From: Dermatophilus congolensis
GTDB taxonomy: Bacteria > Actinomycetota > Actinomycetes > Actinomycetales > Dermatophilaceae
Assembly: GCF_900447215.1 (NCBI RefSeq)
Contig: NZ_UFYA01000001.1
Location: 682,001-746,000 of the forward strand
Direction of reading: 5' to 3'
DNA: 64,000 bases
The notes below the pieces were generated by a model, which saw only the letters and a list, made by a program, of their open reading frames with translations, searched no databases and was not told where the DNA came from. The position numbers and the translations under genes were made by a program. Positions 19,037 to 27,692 of the stretch are shown here, in pieces (position 1 is the stretch's first letter; each line of letters starts with the position of its first letter).

Positions 19037-20194
19037 ATGGTTGCGGCCGTGGTCGGGGCGCGTGATCTGGTTCATTTGCGTGCCGCGTTGGATGCTGCCG
19101 TGTTGGGGCCAGCTGCTGATCCGAATCCTCGTGTGGGTTGTGTGATTACGGATTCGGCCGGGGTGCAGCTGGGGGTTGGGTATCACCGGGGTGCTGGTAC
19201 GGCGCATGCTGAGGTGGATGCGTTGCTCCGGGTACGGGAAAGTGGCGTTTCACCGGTGGGGGGGACGGCGTACGTGACTTTGGAGCCGTGCAATCACACT
19301 GGCCGGACGGGACCGTGTGCGATGGTGCTGGTGGAGTCAGGTGTGTCTCGGGTGGTGGTGTTGCGTCACGATGCGGGCGTGTTGTCTGGTCGGGGTGCGC
19401 AGACGCTGCGTGCTGCTGGGGTGCGGGTGGATAGTGTGCCGCAGTGGTGCCGGGATGCTGGGCAGAGCGATGAGGCGCGGTGTGCGCGGGAGTTGGTGGC
19501 CCAGGCTGGTGACTTGGTGCGGGAGTGGGAATTTGCGGTGCTGCAGGGGCGCCCGTGGGTGACATGGAAGTTCGCGGCGACGTTGGATGGGCGTTCGGCA
19601 GCGGCTGATGGGTCGAGTAAGTGGATTACTGGTCCGCAGGCACGCGCGGATGTGCATGTGCGGCGTGCAGCGGCGGGGGCGATTGTGGTGGGTACGGGCA
19701 CGGTGTTGGCTGATGATCCGGCATTGACGGTGCGTGATAGCTCCGGTGGGTTAGTGGGGCGGCAGCCGTTGCGGGTGGTGGTGGGGTGTCGTGATGTTCC
19801 TGGTGATGCGCGTGTTTTTATGACTGTTCGGTCGGCGCCGTCGTTGTTGCCAGCGCTGCACCTGCGGACGCGGGATCCGCAGGTGGTGTTGGCGCAGTTG
19901 CATGCTCGGCAGGTGCGGCATGTGTGGCTGGAGGGTGGGCCGACGTTGGCGGCGGCGTTTGTGCGGGCTGGGTTGGTGGATGAGGTGGTGGCGTATGTGG
20001 CACCGGCGTTGTTGGGCTCTGGGGTGGGGGCGGTGGGTGATCTCGGTGTTTCTTCGATGAGTCAGGTGCGTCGTTTCGAGTTGTGTGAGGTGGAGCGCGT
20101 GGGTGCAGATGTGCGCTGTGTGTTGCGTGTTCCGGGTGCGGTGCACGAGGAGCGAGTCAGTGGTGTTTCGGTTCCGGAAAGGTCGGTTGCGTAG
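19037..20194 (+). CDS. ribD: Bifunctional riboflavin deaminase / reductase
   Basis: The product carries out two successive riboflavin steps: deamination of the pyrimidine product of GTP cyclohydrolase II and reduction of its ribosyl group. It has 385 residues. The deaminase domain (1-150) shows zinc ligands in GTAHAEVDAL and TLEPCNHTGRTGPCAMVL. The reductase domain begins at RPWVTWKFAATLDGRSAAADGSS and ends near VWLEGGPTLAAAFVRAGLVDEVV. The ATG follows GGGAGG, which is part of the sequestering hairpin. The ribE ATG begins directly after its stop. Confidence 0.96.
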   Translation: MVAAVVGARDLVHLRAALDAAVLGPAADPNPRVGCVITDSAGVQLGVGYHRGAGTAHAEVDALLRVRESGVSPVGGTAYVTLEPCNHTGRTGPCAMVLVESGVSRVVVLRHDAGVLSGRGAQTLRAAGVRVDSVPQWCRDAGQSDEARCARELVAQAGDLVREWEFAVLQGRPWVTWKFAATLDGRSAAADGSSKWITGPQARADVHVRRAAAGAIVVGTGTVLADDPALTVRDSSGGLVGRQPLRVVVGCRDVPGDARVFMTVRSAPSLLPALHLRTRDPQVVLAQLHARQVRHVWLEGGPTLAAAFVRAGLVDEVVAYVAPALLGSGVGAVGDLGVSSMSQVRRFELCEVERVGADVRCVLRVPGAVHEERVSGVSVPERSVA

Positions 20195-20806
20195 ATGTTC
20201 ACGGGAATTGTTGAAGAGGTTGGTCAGGTCGTTGCGGTGCAGTGGTTGACGGATTCGGCTGTGCTGCGGGTGCGTAGCGCGTTGGCGACTTCGGATGCGT
20301 GTCCGGGTGATTCGATCGCGGTCAGCGGTGTGTGCTTGACGGTGGTTGAGGTGGATGGGGACACGTTTTCGGTGGATGTGATGCGTGAGACGTTGCTGCG
20401 TTCTTCACTTGATGGGGTGGAGCCGGGGGTGCGGGTGAATGTGGAGCGGGCGATGCCAGCCTCGGGTCGTTTTGGTGGGCATGTGGTGCAGGGGCACGTG
20501 GATGGGGTGGGGACTGTGCGTTCGCGTGTGCCGGGGCAGAGATGGGAGGTAGTTGCTTTTGATCTGCCGCAGCAGTTGCAGCGGTATGTGGTGCATAAAG
20601 GGTCGATTGCGTTGGATGGGGTGTCGTTGACGGTGAGTGCGTTGACGGCGACGGGGTGTGAGGTGTCGTTGATTCCTACAACTTTGGAGGCGACCACGTT
20701 GGGTCAGGTGGAGGTTGGGGACAGGGTGAATGTGGAGGTTGATGTGGTGGCCAAGTATGTCGAGCGGTTGTTGGGTCCGTGTGGCCAGGGTGCGGTGGGA
20801 GCGTGA
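20195..20806 (+). CDS. ribE: Riboflavin synthase, alpha chain
   Basis: The product dismutates two 6,7-dimethyl-8-ribityllumazine molecules to riboflavin. It has 203 residues made of two tandem lumazine-binding barrels: MFTGIVEEVGQV with VSGVCLTVV in the first and GHVVQGHVDGVGTV with GVSLTVSAL in the second. The start is directly adjacent to the ribD stop and the TGA overlaps the next ATG. Confidence 0.97.
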   Translation: MFTGIVEEVGQVVAVQWLTDSAVLRVRSALATSDACPGDSIAVSGVCLTVVEVDGDTFSVDVMRETLLRSSLDGVEPGVRVNVERAMPASGRFGGHVVQGHVDGVGTVRSRVPGQRWEVVAFDLPQQLQRYVVHKGSIALDGVSLTVSALTATGCEVSLIPTTLEATTLGQVEVGDRVNVEVDVVAKYVERLLGPCGQGAVGA

Positions 20807-22107
20807 TGAGCGTGTCGGCGCAGTCTTTGGTTAATGGTGCCGCGGGGGAGTCCGTGGAGGGTTTGGCTTCTGTTGAGGAGGCGTTGGAGGCGCTGCGGGC
20901 GGGGCGTCCGGTGTTGGTTTTGGATGACGCGGACCGGGAGAACGAGGGGGATGTTGTTCTGGCTGCGGCGACGGCGGATGCGGCGTGGGTGGCGTGGACT
21001 GTGCGGCATTCGTCGGGGTATTTGTGTGCGCCGATGACGCAGGAGCGGGCTGATGCGTTAGGGCTTCCCGCGATGGTGCAGGATAACCAGGATCCGCATG
21101 GCACTGCGTATGCGGTGACGGTGGATGCTGCTGTGGGGGTGAGTACGGGTATTTCGGCGGCGGATCGTGCGTTGACGGCGCGACTGTTGGCTGACCCGCA
21201 GGCTGGCCCGCAGGATTTCACGCGGCCGGGGCATGTGGTTCCGTTGCGGGCTCGGCCGGGGGGTGTGCTGGTGCGGGGTGGGCACACGGAGGCGGCGGTG
21301 GATTTGTGTCGGTTGGCGGGGTTGCCTGAGGTGGGGGTGATTGGTGAGTTGGTGCATGATTCTGGGGAGATGATGCGGGCTGAGGCGGTGTTGGCTTTGG
21401 GGCGTGAGCATCGTCTTGCGGTGATCACGATTGAGGATTTGGTGGCGTATCGGCAGCTGCATGACCGGGTGCGGCCTGGTTCTAGGACGGTGTTGCCGAC
21501 GGTTCATGGCACGTTCGACATGGTGGGGTATTTGGATGTGTTGACTGGTGCTGAGCATGTGGCGTTGATAGCGCCAGGGCCTGGTGGGGTGGGGGTTGAT
21601 GCGCAGGGGGTGAGTACGGTGCGGGTGCATTCGGAGTGTTTGACCGGGGATGCGTTTGGGTCGCGGCGCTGTGATTGTGGCCCGCAGTTGGAGGCGTCGA
21701 TGGCGCGTATCGCCCGTGATGGGGGAGTGGTGGTGTATCTGCGTGGCCACGAGGGCAGGGGGGTTGGTTTGTTGTCGAAGTTGGAGGCGTATGCGCTGCA
21801 GGATGAGGGGGAAGACACTGTGGATGCGCAGACGCGGCTGGGGTTGCCGATTGATGCGCGTGAATATGGTGCCGCGGCGGCTGTCTTGGCCGATGTGGGG
21901 GTGGACAGGGTGCGCTTGTTGACGGGTAACCCTGCAAAGGTGTCGGCGCTGCGGCAGGCAGGTTTTGATGTGGTCGAGTCCGTGTCGGTAGCTACGCCTG
22001 TGACCAGTGAAAATGTTCGCTATTTGGAAACGAAGGCTCGCCGTATGGGCCATGACGTGATGGGCATACCGGAGGGCGCAACCTCCGGGGCCGGAAAGGA
22101 TATGTGA
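20806..22107 (+). CDS. ribBA: DHBP synthase / GTP cyclohydrolase II
   Basis: This fusion makes both riboflavin precursors: 3,4-dihydroxy-2-butanone 4-phosphate from ribulose 5-phosphate, and the pyrimidine from GTP. It has 433 residues. The RibB half (about 20-225) shows [19 protein letters not shown] and [24 protein letters not shown]; the RibA half has zinc ligands in [19 protein letters not shown] and [23 protein letters not shown] 20806 overlaps the ribE stop; an upstream in-frame GTG lies inside ribE and is rejected. Confidence 0.96.
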   Translation: MSVSAQSLVNGAAGESVEGLASVEEALEALRAGRPVLVLDDADRENEGDVVLAAATADAAWVAWTVRHSSGYLCAPMTQERADALGLPAMVQDNQDPHGTAYAVTVDAAVGVSTGISAADRALTARLLADPQAGPQDFTRPGHVVPLRARPGGVLVRGGHTEAAVDLCRLAGLPEVGVIGELVHDSGEMMRAEAVLALGREHRLAVITIEDLVAYRQLHDRVRPGSRTVLPTVHGTFDMVGYLDVLTGAEHVALIAPGPGGVGVDAQGVSTVRVHSECLTGDAFGSRRCDCGPQLEASMARIARDGGVVVYLRGHEGRGVGLLSKLEAYALQDEGEDTVDAQTRLGLPIDAREYGAAAAVLADVGVDRVRLLTGNPAKVSALRQAGFDVVESVSVATPVTSENVRYLETKARRMGHDVMGIPEGATSGAGKDM

Positions 22108-22574
22108 TGGCAGGTTTTGGGTCACCAGATTTGGAGCACATGGATGGAGCAGGCCTGAAGGTCGCGATCGCCGCAGCCAGTTGGCATGACCAGTTCATGG
22201 ATGCTCTCATCGCTGGTGCGCAGCTGGCATGCGAAGAGGCCGGGGTGGCGGAGCCAACCGTGATCCGTGTGCCCGGAAGTTTCGAACTACCTGTTGTGGC
22301 AGCCAAACTCGCGAAGAACCACGACGCAGTCGTGGCGCTTGGGGTAGTGATTCGTGGCGGCACACCACATTTCGAATACGTCGCTCATGCGGTCACAACA
22401 GGGCTGACCCGAGTGGCGCTAGACAGCGGAACCCCGATCGGGTTCGGGGTTCTCACGTGCGACAACGAAGCCCAAGCCGCTGACCGTTCCGGCTTGAGCA
22501 CTTCACATGAATCGAAAGGACACGAGGCCGCGCAGGCAGCAATCGCCACCGCCGTGGCATTACGTGACCTGTAA
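22107..22574 (+). CDS. ribH: 6,7-dimethyl-8-ribityllumazine synthase
   Basis: The product condenses the RibD/RibA-derived pyrimidine with DHBP to lumazine. It has 155 residues and usually forms large oligomers. [37 protein letters not shown] and [20 protein letters not shown] (catalytic His) are visible. ATG 22107 overlaps the ribBA stop (TGATG), with GGAAAGGA just upstream. Confidence 0.96.
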   Translation: MAGFGSPDLEHMDGAGLKVAIAAASWHDQFMDALIAGAQLACEEAGVAEPTVIRVPGSFELPVVAAKLAKNHDAVVALGVVIRGGTPHFEYVAHAVTTGLTRVALDSGTPIGFGVLTCDNEAQAADRSGLSTSHESKGHEAAQAAIATAVALRDL

Positions 22575-22634
22575 GCCTTCCCCCGTCAACACATATGGCG
22601 GGTTCCTCCTGAAGAAAGGCACGGCGAGACAGCT

Positions 22635-23357
22635 GTGAGCGACGTTTTACAGTCGATCTACGAGGCACAGATCGACGTGGCCGGTTACCCCCTGTACTGG
22701 CGAGAAATCATCGGCAACGGGTTCGGTTTAGCCTCGGCGATTGGCGGTATGCGCCGGCGCGTATGGGCCTGGCCGGTCGGGATCATCGGCAACGTGATCC
22801 TGTTCACGGTGTTCGTTGGCGCCGCTGTCGGGTTCGCTGACGGCCGCCAGCCTCTGCTCGGGCAAGCGTTCCGGCAAGTGTTCTTTGTTCTCACCAGCGT
22901 GTACGGATGGTGGATGTGGCGCCGCCGCTCTGCAGGAAAAGCAAAAGACGCCCCAGCGATCGTGCCGCGCTGGGCCACCACTAAAGAACGCGCTACGTAT
23001 GTCGCCACATGGGGCGTTCTCGTGGTGATCTGCCAGCAAATGTTCGCAATGATCGGAGCGGGCTGGCCCGCGCCGCGCTGGTATTACTGGACAGACGCAT
23101 GGATTTTCGTTGGCTCATTCATTGCCACTTACGCCATGGCCCGCGGATGGGTGGACTTCTGGCTGGCATGGGTGGCCGTAGATGTGGTGGGGGTGCCGCT
23201 GCTATGGCACAGCCAGTACTACCCATCAGCAGTGTTGTATGCGGTGTATGGCGCCTTCGTCATCGCTGGTTTCGTGGTGTGGCTGAACGCGGCCCGCAAT
23301 GAACAAGCCACCGTCCCCCCACAAACCGAACTGGAGACCACCAGCGACGGAGGATAA
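22635..23357 (+). CDS. ribM: PnuC-family transporter, probable riboflavin transporter RibM
   Basis: This is a 240-residue integral membrane protein of the PnuC family, with about seven hydrophobic segments (examples VWAWPVGIIGNVILFTVFVG, AIGGMRRRVW before it, and YPSAVLYAVYGAFVIAGFVV near the end). The family motif with WRE near residue 22 and the Trp/Tyr-rich WYYWTDAWIFVGS are present. PnuC proteins carry vitamins by facilitated diffusion. Homologues placed in riboflavin operons of Corynebacterium and Streptomyces (RibM/PnuX) carry riboflavin, so the position after ribH under an FMN riboswitch supports that substrate. It starts with GTG; the ribosome site is weak. Confidence 0.8.
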   Translation: MSDVLQSIYEAQIDVAGYPLYWREIIGNGFGLASAIGGMRRRVWAWPVGIIGNVILFTVFVGAAVGFADGRQPLLGQAFRQVFFVLTSVYGWWMWRRRSAGKAKDAPAIVPRWATTKERATYVATWGVLVVICQQMFAMIGAGWPAPRWYYWTDAWIFVGSFIATYAMARGWVDFWLAWVAVDVVGVPLLWHSQYYPSAVLYAVYGAFVIAGFVVWLNAARNEQATVPPQTELETTSDGG

Positions 23358-23366
23358 CCTTCGCGA

Positions 23367-24452
23367 GTGGATCAACCCGAGAACAACAACTCTCCTGCCC
23401 TGACCGACGACGTAGCCGTGCGCCGCATGCTAGGCGACGCAACCGAACCTGAGCCAGGCCGACCCCCACGAGTACGGCCCGGTGCAACAGCCACAGCAGG
23501 CCCCGTCGCAACGATGTCAGAAGTCGGGGTAGCGCGAGTGAAAGAAACAATCGCTCACGCCAAAGGAGAACTGCTGTTCTTCGGCATCACCCCACCACGG
23601 CGCTCCACTGATCCAGAAAAACTGCCAGAAATCGCCGAACGCACCCTGGCCCGCCTGGACGGCCTCGCGCTGGACTCACTGATCCTGTACGACCTCGCCG
23701 ACGAAAGCAGCCGCACCGAACAAGAACGCCCATTCCCGTTCTCCGAAACACACGACCCGGCCTCCTACCAAGCCGAATACCTACAAGCCTGGGAAGGGCA
23801 CAGCATCATCTACCGTTCAGTCGGTAAATACACCCCAGAACAGCTACGCAGCTTCTTGCACACCGCACCTGCAGAAGTGTCCACCGTGTTCGTGGGGGCA
23901 CCCTCAAAAAACACCCCCGTAAAAATGACCCTGCGGGACGCCTACGAGGTATACCGACACGAAAACTCACCGACGCGACTAGGGGCGGTTGCCATCCCCG
24001 AACGTCACGCTCGCCACGGAGACGAGCAAGATCGCCTCGTCATGAAACAACGACAAGGCTGCTCCTTCTTCGTCACCCAAGTCGTCTACGACCGAAGGTC
24101 CGCCAAAGACATGGTGTCCGACTACGCCCGCGCCCTACGCACCGAAAAAGACCTCCGCCCCGCCCCCATCATCTTCACCCTGTCCGTCTGCGGATCCCTG
24201 AAATCACTCGAGTTCCTACGCTGGCTCGGTGTAGACGTACCCCGATGGCTCAGCAACGAACTCGAAGACACCGACAACCCCCTGGCTCTATCTGCCGCAC
24301 ATGCCATCGGAGCCGCACAAGAACTATCCCAATACTGCCGCCACCTAGGCATCCCCTTCGGATTCAACGTCGAATCAGTCTCCAGCCGAAAAGTAGAAAT
24401 CGAAGCCTCCGTGCAACTCGCCCACGAAGTCTCCCAACTACTTCGACGCTAA
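23367..24452 (+). CDS. Methylenetetrahydrofolate reductase-family protein
   Basis: This 361-residue protein has an acidic/Pro-rich leader (1-50) and then a TIM-barrel resembling MTHFR: KGELLFFGITPPR at the first strand, VFVGAPSKNTPVKMTLRDAY in the middle, and QRQGCSFFVTQVVYDRRSA, matching the 'GA.F..TQ..FD' segment of the family. MTHFR makes 5-methyl-THF using FAD. It may be a divergent paralogue rather than MetF, so no gene symbol is assigned. GTG 23367 follows GGAGGA at a long spacing. The gene lies nine bases after the transporter, and a hairpin follows it. The sense strand is strongly C/A-rich. Confidence 0.65.
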   Translation: MDQPENNNSPALTDDVAVRRMLGDATEPEPGRPPRVRPGATATAGPVATMSEVGVARVKETIAHAKGELLFFGITPPRRSTDPEKLPEIAERTLARLDGLALDSLILYDLADESSRTEQERPFPFSETHDPASYQAEYLQAWEGHSIIYRSVGKYTPEQLRSFLHTAPAEVSTVFVGAPSKNTPVKMTLRDAYEVYRHENSPTRLGAVAIPERHARHGDEQDRLVMKQRQGCSFFVTQVVYDRRSAKDMVSDYARALRTEKDLRPAPIIFTLSVCGSLKSLEFLRWLGVDVPRWLSNELEDTDNPLALSAAHAIGAAQELSQYCRHLGIPFGFNVESVSSRKVEIEASVQLAHEVSQLLRR

Positions 24453-24482
24453 AAACATCACCCAACCGTCAGTACATATCAA

Positions 24483-24522
24483 CCCCTGCGTGCCCCGAAC
24501 TGATGCCATATCCACGCAGGGG
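24483..24522 (+). terminator. Terminator after the MTHFR-family gene
   Basis: CCCCTGCGTG (24483-24492) pairs perfectly with CACGCAGGGG (24513-24522) around a 20-base loop. No T-run follows. It marks the probable end of the riboflavin transcription unit. Confidence 0.7.
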
Positions 24523-24591
24523 TGAGTGCGGTATCGGATACGCAAGCACCAAATCCAAAGAAGAGTATCAGTGCAGGTCAGATGTAGCTAA

Positions 24592-24604
24592 CCCCTAAAA
24601 ATTT
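24592..24604. promoter_or_regulatory. AT-rich palindrome before the cas3 remnant
   Basis: CTAAAAATTTTAG (arms CTAAAA/TTTTAG around one base) lies about 60 bases upstream of the remnant start, inside the wider CTAA...TTAG context. It is much more AT-rich than its surroundings and may be the old promoter or an operator. No further evidence. Confidence 0.3.
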
Positions 24605-24664
24605 TAGTTAGATCCATCAAGTCTCCTGGGTATCCTTCACATAGGACCCACGCAAAGGAGCGCC

Positions 24665-24921
24665 ATGGAGTCACAGCAGCCATCGCATGCATGGAGCACA
24701 GCCGTGCAAGCGATCTGGGGAAAACAAATCCCCAACAAGACTCATGGCTGCCACTATGGCGCCACCTAGAAGACTCCGCCCACGTCGCAGAGCTCCTTTG
24801 GGATAACTGGCTCCCCACCGCCATAAAAAACACCATCGCCTCGCATCCTAGGGCGTCCGCTTTGGGTGTTGCCGGGTGTCTATTGGTCACATCCACGGAG
24901 GCGTCTACGCCGCCCACCTGA
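24665..24921 (+). pseudogene. Frameshifted and truncated cas3 remnant
   Basis: ATG 24665 follows AAAGGAG (24654-24660). The first frame reads AWSTAVQAIWGK, after which it leaves homology and stops near the TAG at about 24769. In a second frame (readable from 24691) homology resumes as TNPQQDSWLPLWRHLEDSAH and VAELLWDNWLPTAIKNTIAS before a stop at 24919-24921. Joined, the two parts match the start of type I Cas3, where a Trp/Gly/Lys segment leads to a 'PLWRHLEDSA.VA..LWD.WL' HD-domain motif. The shift falls near GGGGAAAACAAA. The HD Asp pair, helicase and all other cas genes are absent, and no CRISPR repeats were seen nearby, so this is a decayed fragment. Confidence 0.7.
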
Positions 24922-25112
24922 GGTTGTTAGTTCGGTGTCCGGCCTGGTGCGTACTCTTGTGGCGCGGTTGGTAACGTGGCGATGGCGTTGCTGTGGATGG
25001 CAGCTGCGATTGCTGTGCTGGTAGCGCACCTGAGGTGGCGAGAATTCTGAGCCGCAGAGATAAGCATGCCCAGATGTGCTGAGCTGTGTGCGAGAGGGAG
25101 AAGGGAGAGGCG
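24922..25112. other. Non-coding stretch after the cas3 remnant
   Basis: No convincing gene is seen. A short hydrophobic peptide could be read at 24982-25050 (22 codons), but there is no clear ribosome site. Two similar sequences, CCACCTGAGGTTG (about 24914) and GCACCTGAGGTGG (about 25026), bracket the region and could mark a deletion junction; this is speculative. The segment ends at the ribosome site of the PH-domain gene. Confidence 0.4.
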
Positions 25113-25574
25113 GTGGATCCGTATGCGACGTTCCGCCCGGTGCGGGGCAGGTGGGTTCCCGTGGCCGTTTCCGTCATCGTTTTTGTGTCGTTCACGTTCG
25201 CGGCGATAACGATCCAAGGTGCGCAATGGACACTGGTAGACCGCTTGTTCGTGTTTGCGTTGGGGGCGGGGATCGCATGGTTTTGCTCAAGATTCGTTGG
25301 GGTACGGGCGGTGCCTACGGAACAGGGGCTTATGGTTCGGAATCTGTTCCGTAAGAGACATTTTGAGTGGGCGGAGATTTTGCGGGTCCAATTCGGCGGG
25401 GGAGGGCCCTGGGCATACCTGGATGTCATGGATGGGGAAGTTTTGGAAACAGTGAGTGTGATGGCGATCCAGAAAGCTGACGGCGCCAAGGCAATCAAAG
25501 AAGCCTCACGCCTGTCAGCGCTGGTGCAGTTCCACTCCAGCGCTGAACCACATCGGGACACCCCAGGGGCCTAG
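25113..25574 (+). CDS. PH-domain membrane protein
   Basis: This is a 153-residue membrane-anchored protein. Two hydrophobic segments lie near the N-terminus (VPVAVSVIVFVSFTFAAITI and LFVFALGAGIAWFCSRFVGV), followed by a bacterial PH-like domain (VRAVPTEQGLMVRNLFRKRH, FEWAEILRVQFGGGGPWAYL). Proteins of this type sit next to ribH in many actinobacteria (Rv1417 follows ribH in M. tuberculosis), so it probably belonged to the riboflavin neighbourhood before the intervening genes arrived. GTG 25113 follows AAGGGAGAGG (25101-25110). Function is not known. Confidence 0.8.
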   Translation: MDPYATFRPVRGRWVPVAVSVIVFVSFTFAAITIQGAQWTLVDRLFVFALGAGIAWFCSRFVGVRAVPTEQGLMVRNLFRKRHFEWAEILRVQFGGGGPWAYLDVMDGEVLETVSVMAIQKADGAKAIKEASRLSALVQFHSSAEPHRDTPGA

Positions 25575-25659
25575 CCGTCACGCGGCTGGCTCCGCCAGTT
25601 GCAGGAAAGATGATTTCTGAATAGTTAAAGGGCTGCACACGCCAGCCGATGGGTCGAAT

Positions 25660-26913
25660 GTGACTCGTACAACGCATAACTCTGTCCGTTTTCGACGACT
25701 CGCGGTCTCAGCTACAGCGGCAGCCATGCTGTTGCCGATGTCCGCTCCCGCGCATGCCGCCACCCGAGACACCGTAAGCCGCCCCACTAGTGGCGGCTTT
25801 GTTATTTCTGGGCAAGGGTTCGGTCACGGCCGCGGAATGAGCCAGTGGGGCGCATATGGTGCAGCAACCGCTGGGCTTAGCTGGAGCCGGATCTTGGACT
25901 TCTACTACCCGGGCACCGTGCGCTCCAAGCTCCCCGAAAGCACAATGCGTGTTTGGCTGAGCGCAGATAACGACGGTGACACCCGCATCGCACCGGCACG
26001 CGGAATGTCCCTCACTGTGGGAGCAACCCGAAGAGCACTCCCATCGGGTAACGGATACCGGGCATGGCGCGCAGTCCGCTCCGGTAAAACTCTCAACGTC
26101 CAGTACCTCAACAACGCAAACACCTGGCGGCCATACACCACAACCACGGGTTCAGCTGTCATCTTTGCCACAAATTCAGGACTCGTGGACGTTCTCCTGC
26201 CAGGTGGAAATGTCAAACGAGTACGCGGATCGGTTTCTGCCGTCAGTGACCGCGCCGCCACCTCGGGGATGCGCACCGTCCTGAATTCCAGCATGGAGTC
26301 CTACCTGCGCAGTGTCGTCCCCAACGAAATGCCCGCCTCTTGGCACCCGAACGCTCTGGCTGCACAAACGGTCGCTGCCCGCACCTACGCGGCCGCATAC
26401 CGCACTAACCAACGAGCAAGGAAAGCTACCTGGGATATCTGCGACAGCACTACCTGCCAGGTTTTCAAAGGCGTCGCAAACACGAGCAGACGCGGAACTC
26501 GCACGCCCGGTGAATACACCTCAACCGACGCCGCGATCAAAGCCACAACGGGAACGGTGCTACGCACCCGAAACAAAAACTTCGCTTTCGCTGAATTCTC
26601 TGCCAGCAATGGCGGATGGACCGCCGAAGGTGGCCCGTATTACCAGGTAGCAAAAGCAGACCCATACGACGGTCGAATGAAAAACCCGAATTCCAGCTGG
26701 TCTGTCACCATCTCCCCAGCGAAAATGGACGCAGCATTCGGGGTAGGGACGGTGCGCTCGCTGCGGATCACGCAACGCGATGGGCACGGCGCTCGCGGTG
26801 GGCGGGTGTTGAGTGTCTTGGTGTCTGGTTCACGGGGAACGAAGACTGTTTCTGGGGATTCGTTCCGGTGGGCGCTTAGGTTGCGTTCTGATTGGGTGTC
26901 GTTCGCTGGGTGA
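25660..26913 (+). CDS. Secreted SpoIID/LytB-domain protein
   Basis: This is a 417-residue exported protein with a signal peptide (basic RRL, then AVSATAAAMLLPMSAPAHA). SpoIID-family segments follow: GQGFGHGRGMSQWGAYGAAT, WSRILDFYYPGT, SYLRSVVPNEMPASWHPNAL (the Glu in this segment is the catalytic position in SpoIID lytic transglycosylases), AQTVAARTYAAAYRTN and STDAAIKATTGTVLRTRN. The likely role is cleavage or remodelling of peptidoglycan outside the membrane. The GTG at 25660 gives a good signal peptide but has a poor ribosome site. Composition changes from C/A-rich to G/T-rich near 26790 inside the gene. Confidence 0.85.
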   Translation: MTRTTHNSVRFRRLAVSATAAAMLLPMSAPAHAATRDTVSRPTSGGFVISGQGFGHGRGMSQWGAYGAATAGLSWSRILDFYYPGTVRSKLPESTMRVWLSADNDGDTRIAPARGMSLTVGATRRALPSGNGYRAWRAVRSGKTLNVQYLNNANTWRPYTTTTGSAVIFATNSGLVDVLLPGGNVKRVRGSVSAVSDRAATSGMRTVLNSSMESYLRSVVPNEMPASWHPNALAAQTVAARTYAAAYRTNQRARKATWDICDSTTCQVFKGVANTSRRGTRTPGEYTSTDAAIKATTGTVLRTRNKNFAFAEFSASNGGWTAEGGPYYQVAKADPYDGRMKNPNSSWSVTISPAKMDAAFGVGTVRSLRITQRDGHGARGGRVLSVLVSGSRGTKTVSGDSFRWALRLRSDWVSFAG

Positions 26914-26934
26914 TTTTTCAGTGAATAGATGTTG

Positions 26935-26970
26935 TTGCCGGGAGCGGGTTATGTGGGGCGCTCCCGGCAA
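26935..26970. terminator. Bidirectional terminator between convergent genes
   Basis: TTGCCGGGAGCG (26935-26946) pairs perfectly with CGCTCCCGGCAA (26959-26970). It lies between the SpoIID-domain gene and the convergent TIGR03089 gene, so it can serve both. Confidence 0.75.
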
Positions 26971-26975
26971 TGGTG

Positions 26976-27692
26976 TTACAGGTGGTGCAGGTTGGCTCGT
27001 TCGATTGTGGCGAGTCGGTTGAGGTCTTCTGTGGTGTCACTGGTGACGATGGATCCTCCTGCCGCTAGGACTGAGGTGATGAGGGTGAGTGTCTGCATTC
27101 GGGATGTGTCTGCTGACAGGGGGAGCAGGAGTCGTTCTGGTGAGTGGGGGCTGATGAGGTCGTTGTAGGTGACTTCGTAACCGTGGTCGGAGCAGGCGGG
27201 GTCGTGGGGGTCGGCGATGGTGGCCAGGTCTGCGTTGTCGGGGTAGGAGGAGATTTCTGCGGCTTCGTCAAGTGCACCGGCGAGGTCGCTGTCGAAGCTG
27301 CGTGCTAGGGGGGCGGTGGAGACAGCGATTGTGTCTAGGGGCAGGTGTGTCCACTTGGTGGGACGGTCAGTGATGGCTAAAAGGGGGGACCCAGTGGATG
27401 TTGTGACGGTGGCTAGGTCGGTTTCGGGGTCGATGATGTGTAGGTGCGCTCCGCATGCCCAGGTTGCCAGGGCCCAGTAGAGAGTGCGCCAGTGGCCTGC
27501 GGGTAGGTCGAGTGCGATGACGTCCAGAGGTTGGGGGCTGTATTCGGTGCGAAGTAGGTTTGTGGCTTTTGCTACCCAGTTGCCCAGGACGCGTCCGGAT
27601 AGTTCGATTCGTCCCCAGGAGTCGTAGCGGGTGATGCGTGGGGTGGTGGGGTCGGTGGTGAGGGTGTTGAGGAAGCGGTGGGTGTCAAACAC
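26976..27692 (-). CDS. TIGR03089-family protein
   Basis: This is a 238-residue protein resembling the N-terminal part of AMP-binding (acyl-CoA synthetase-like) enzymes but without the full adenylation domain. RITRYDSWGRIELSGRVLGN and WVAKATNLL at the start, then VIALDLPAGHWRTLYWALAT and WACGAHLHIIDPETDL, are typical of this actinobacterial family. Function is unknown. It starts with GTG at 27692 and runs divergently from the whiB region. It usually occurs near whiB2 and manB, as here. Confidence 0.85.
   Translation of the reverse strand: MFDTHRFLNTLTTDPTTPRITRYDSWGRIELSGRVLGNWVAKATNLLRTEYSPQPLDVIALDLPAGHWRTLYWALATWACGAHLHIIDPETDLATVTTSTGSPLLAITDRPTKWTHLPLDTIAVSTAPLARSFDSDLAGALDEAAEISSYPDNADLATIADPHDPACSDHGYEVTYNDLISPHSPERLLLPLSADTSRMQTLTLITSVLAAGGSIVTSDTTEDLNRLATIERANLHHL

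Noticed and set aside
24982-25050. 22-codon hydrophobic peptide between the cas3 remnant and the PH-domain gene
   Set aside because: It is too short, has no clear ribosome site and cannot be separated from chance.
24453-25112. CRISPR array near the cas3 remnant
   Set aside because: I looked for repeated 28-36-base units and for typical type I-E repeat sequence and saw none.
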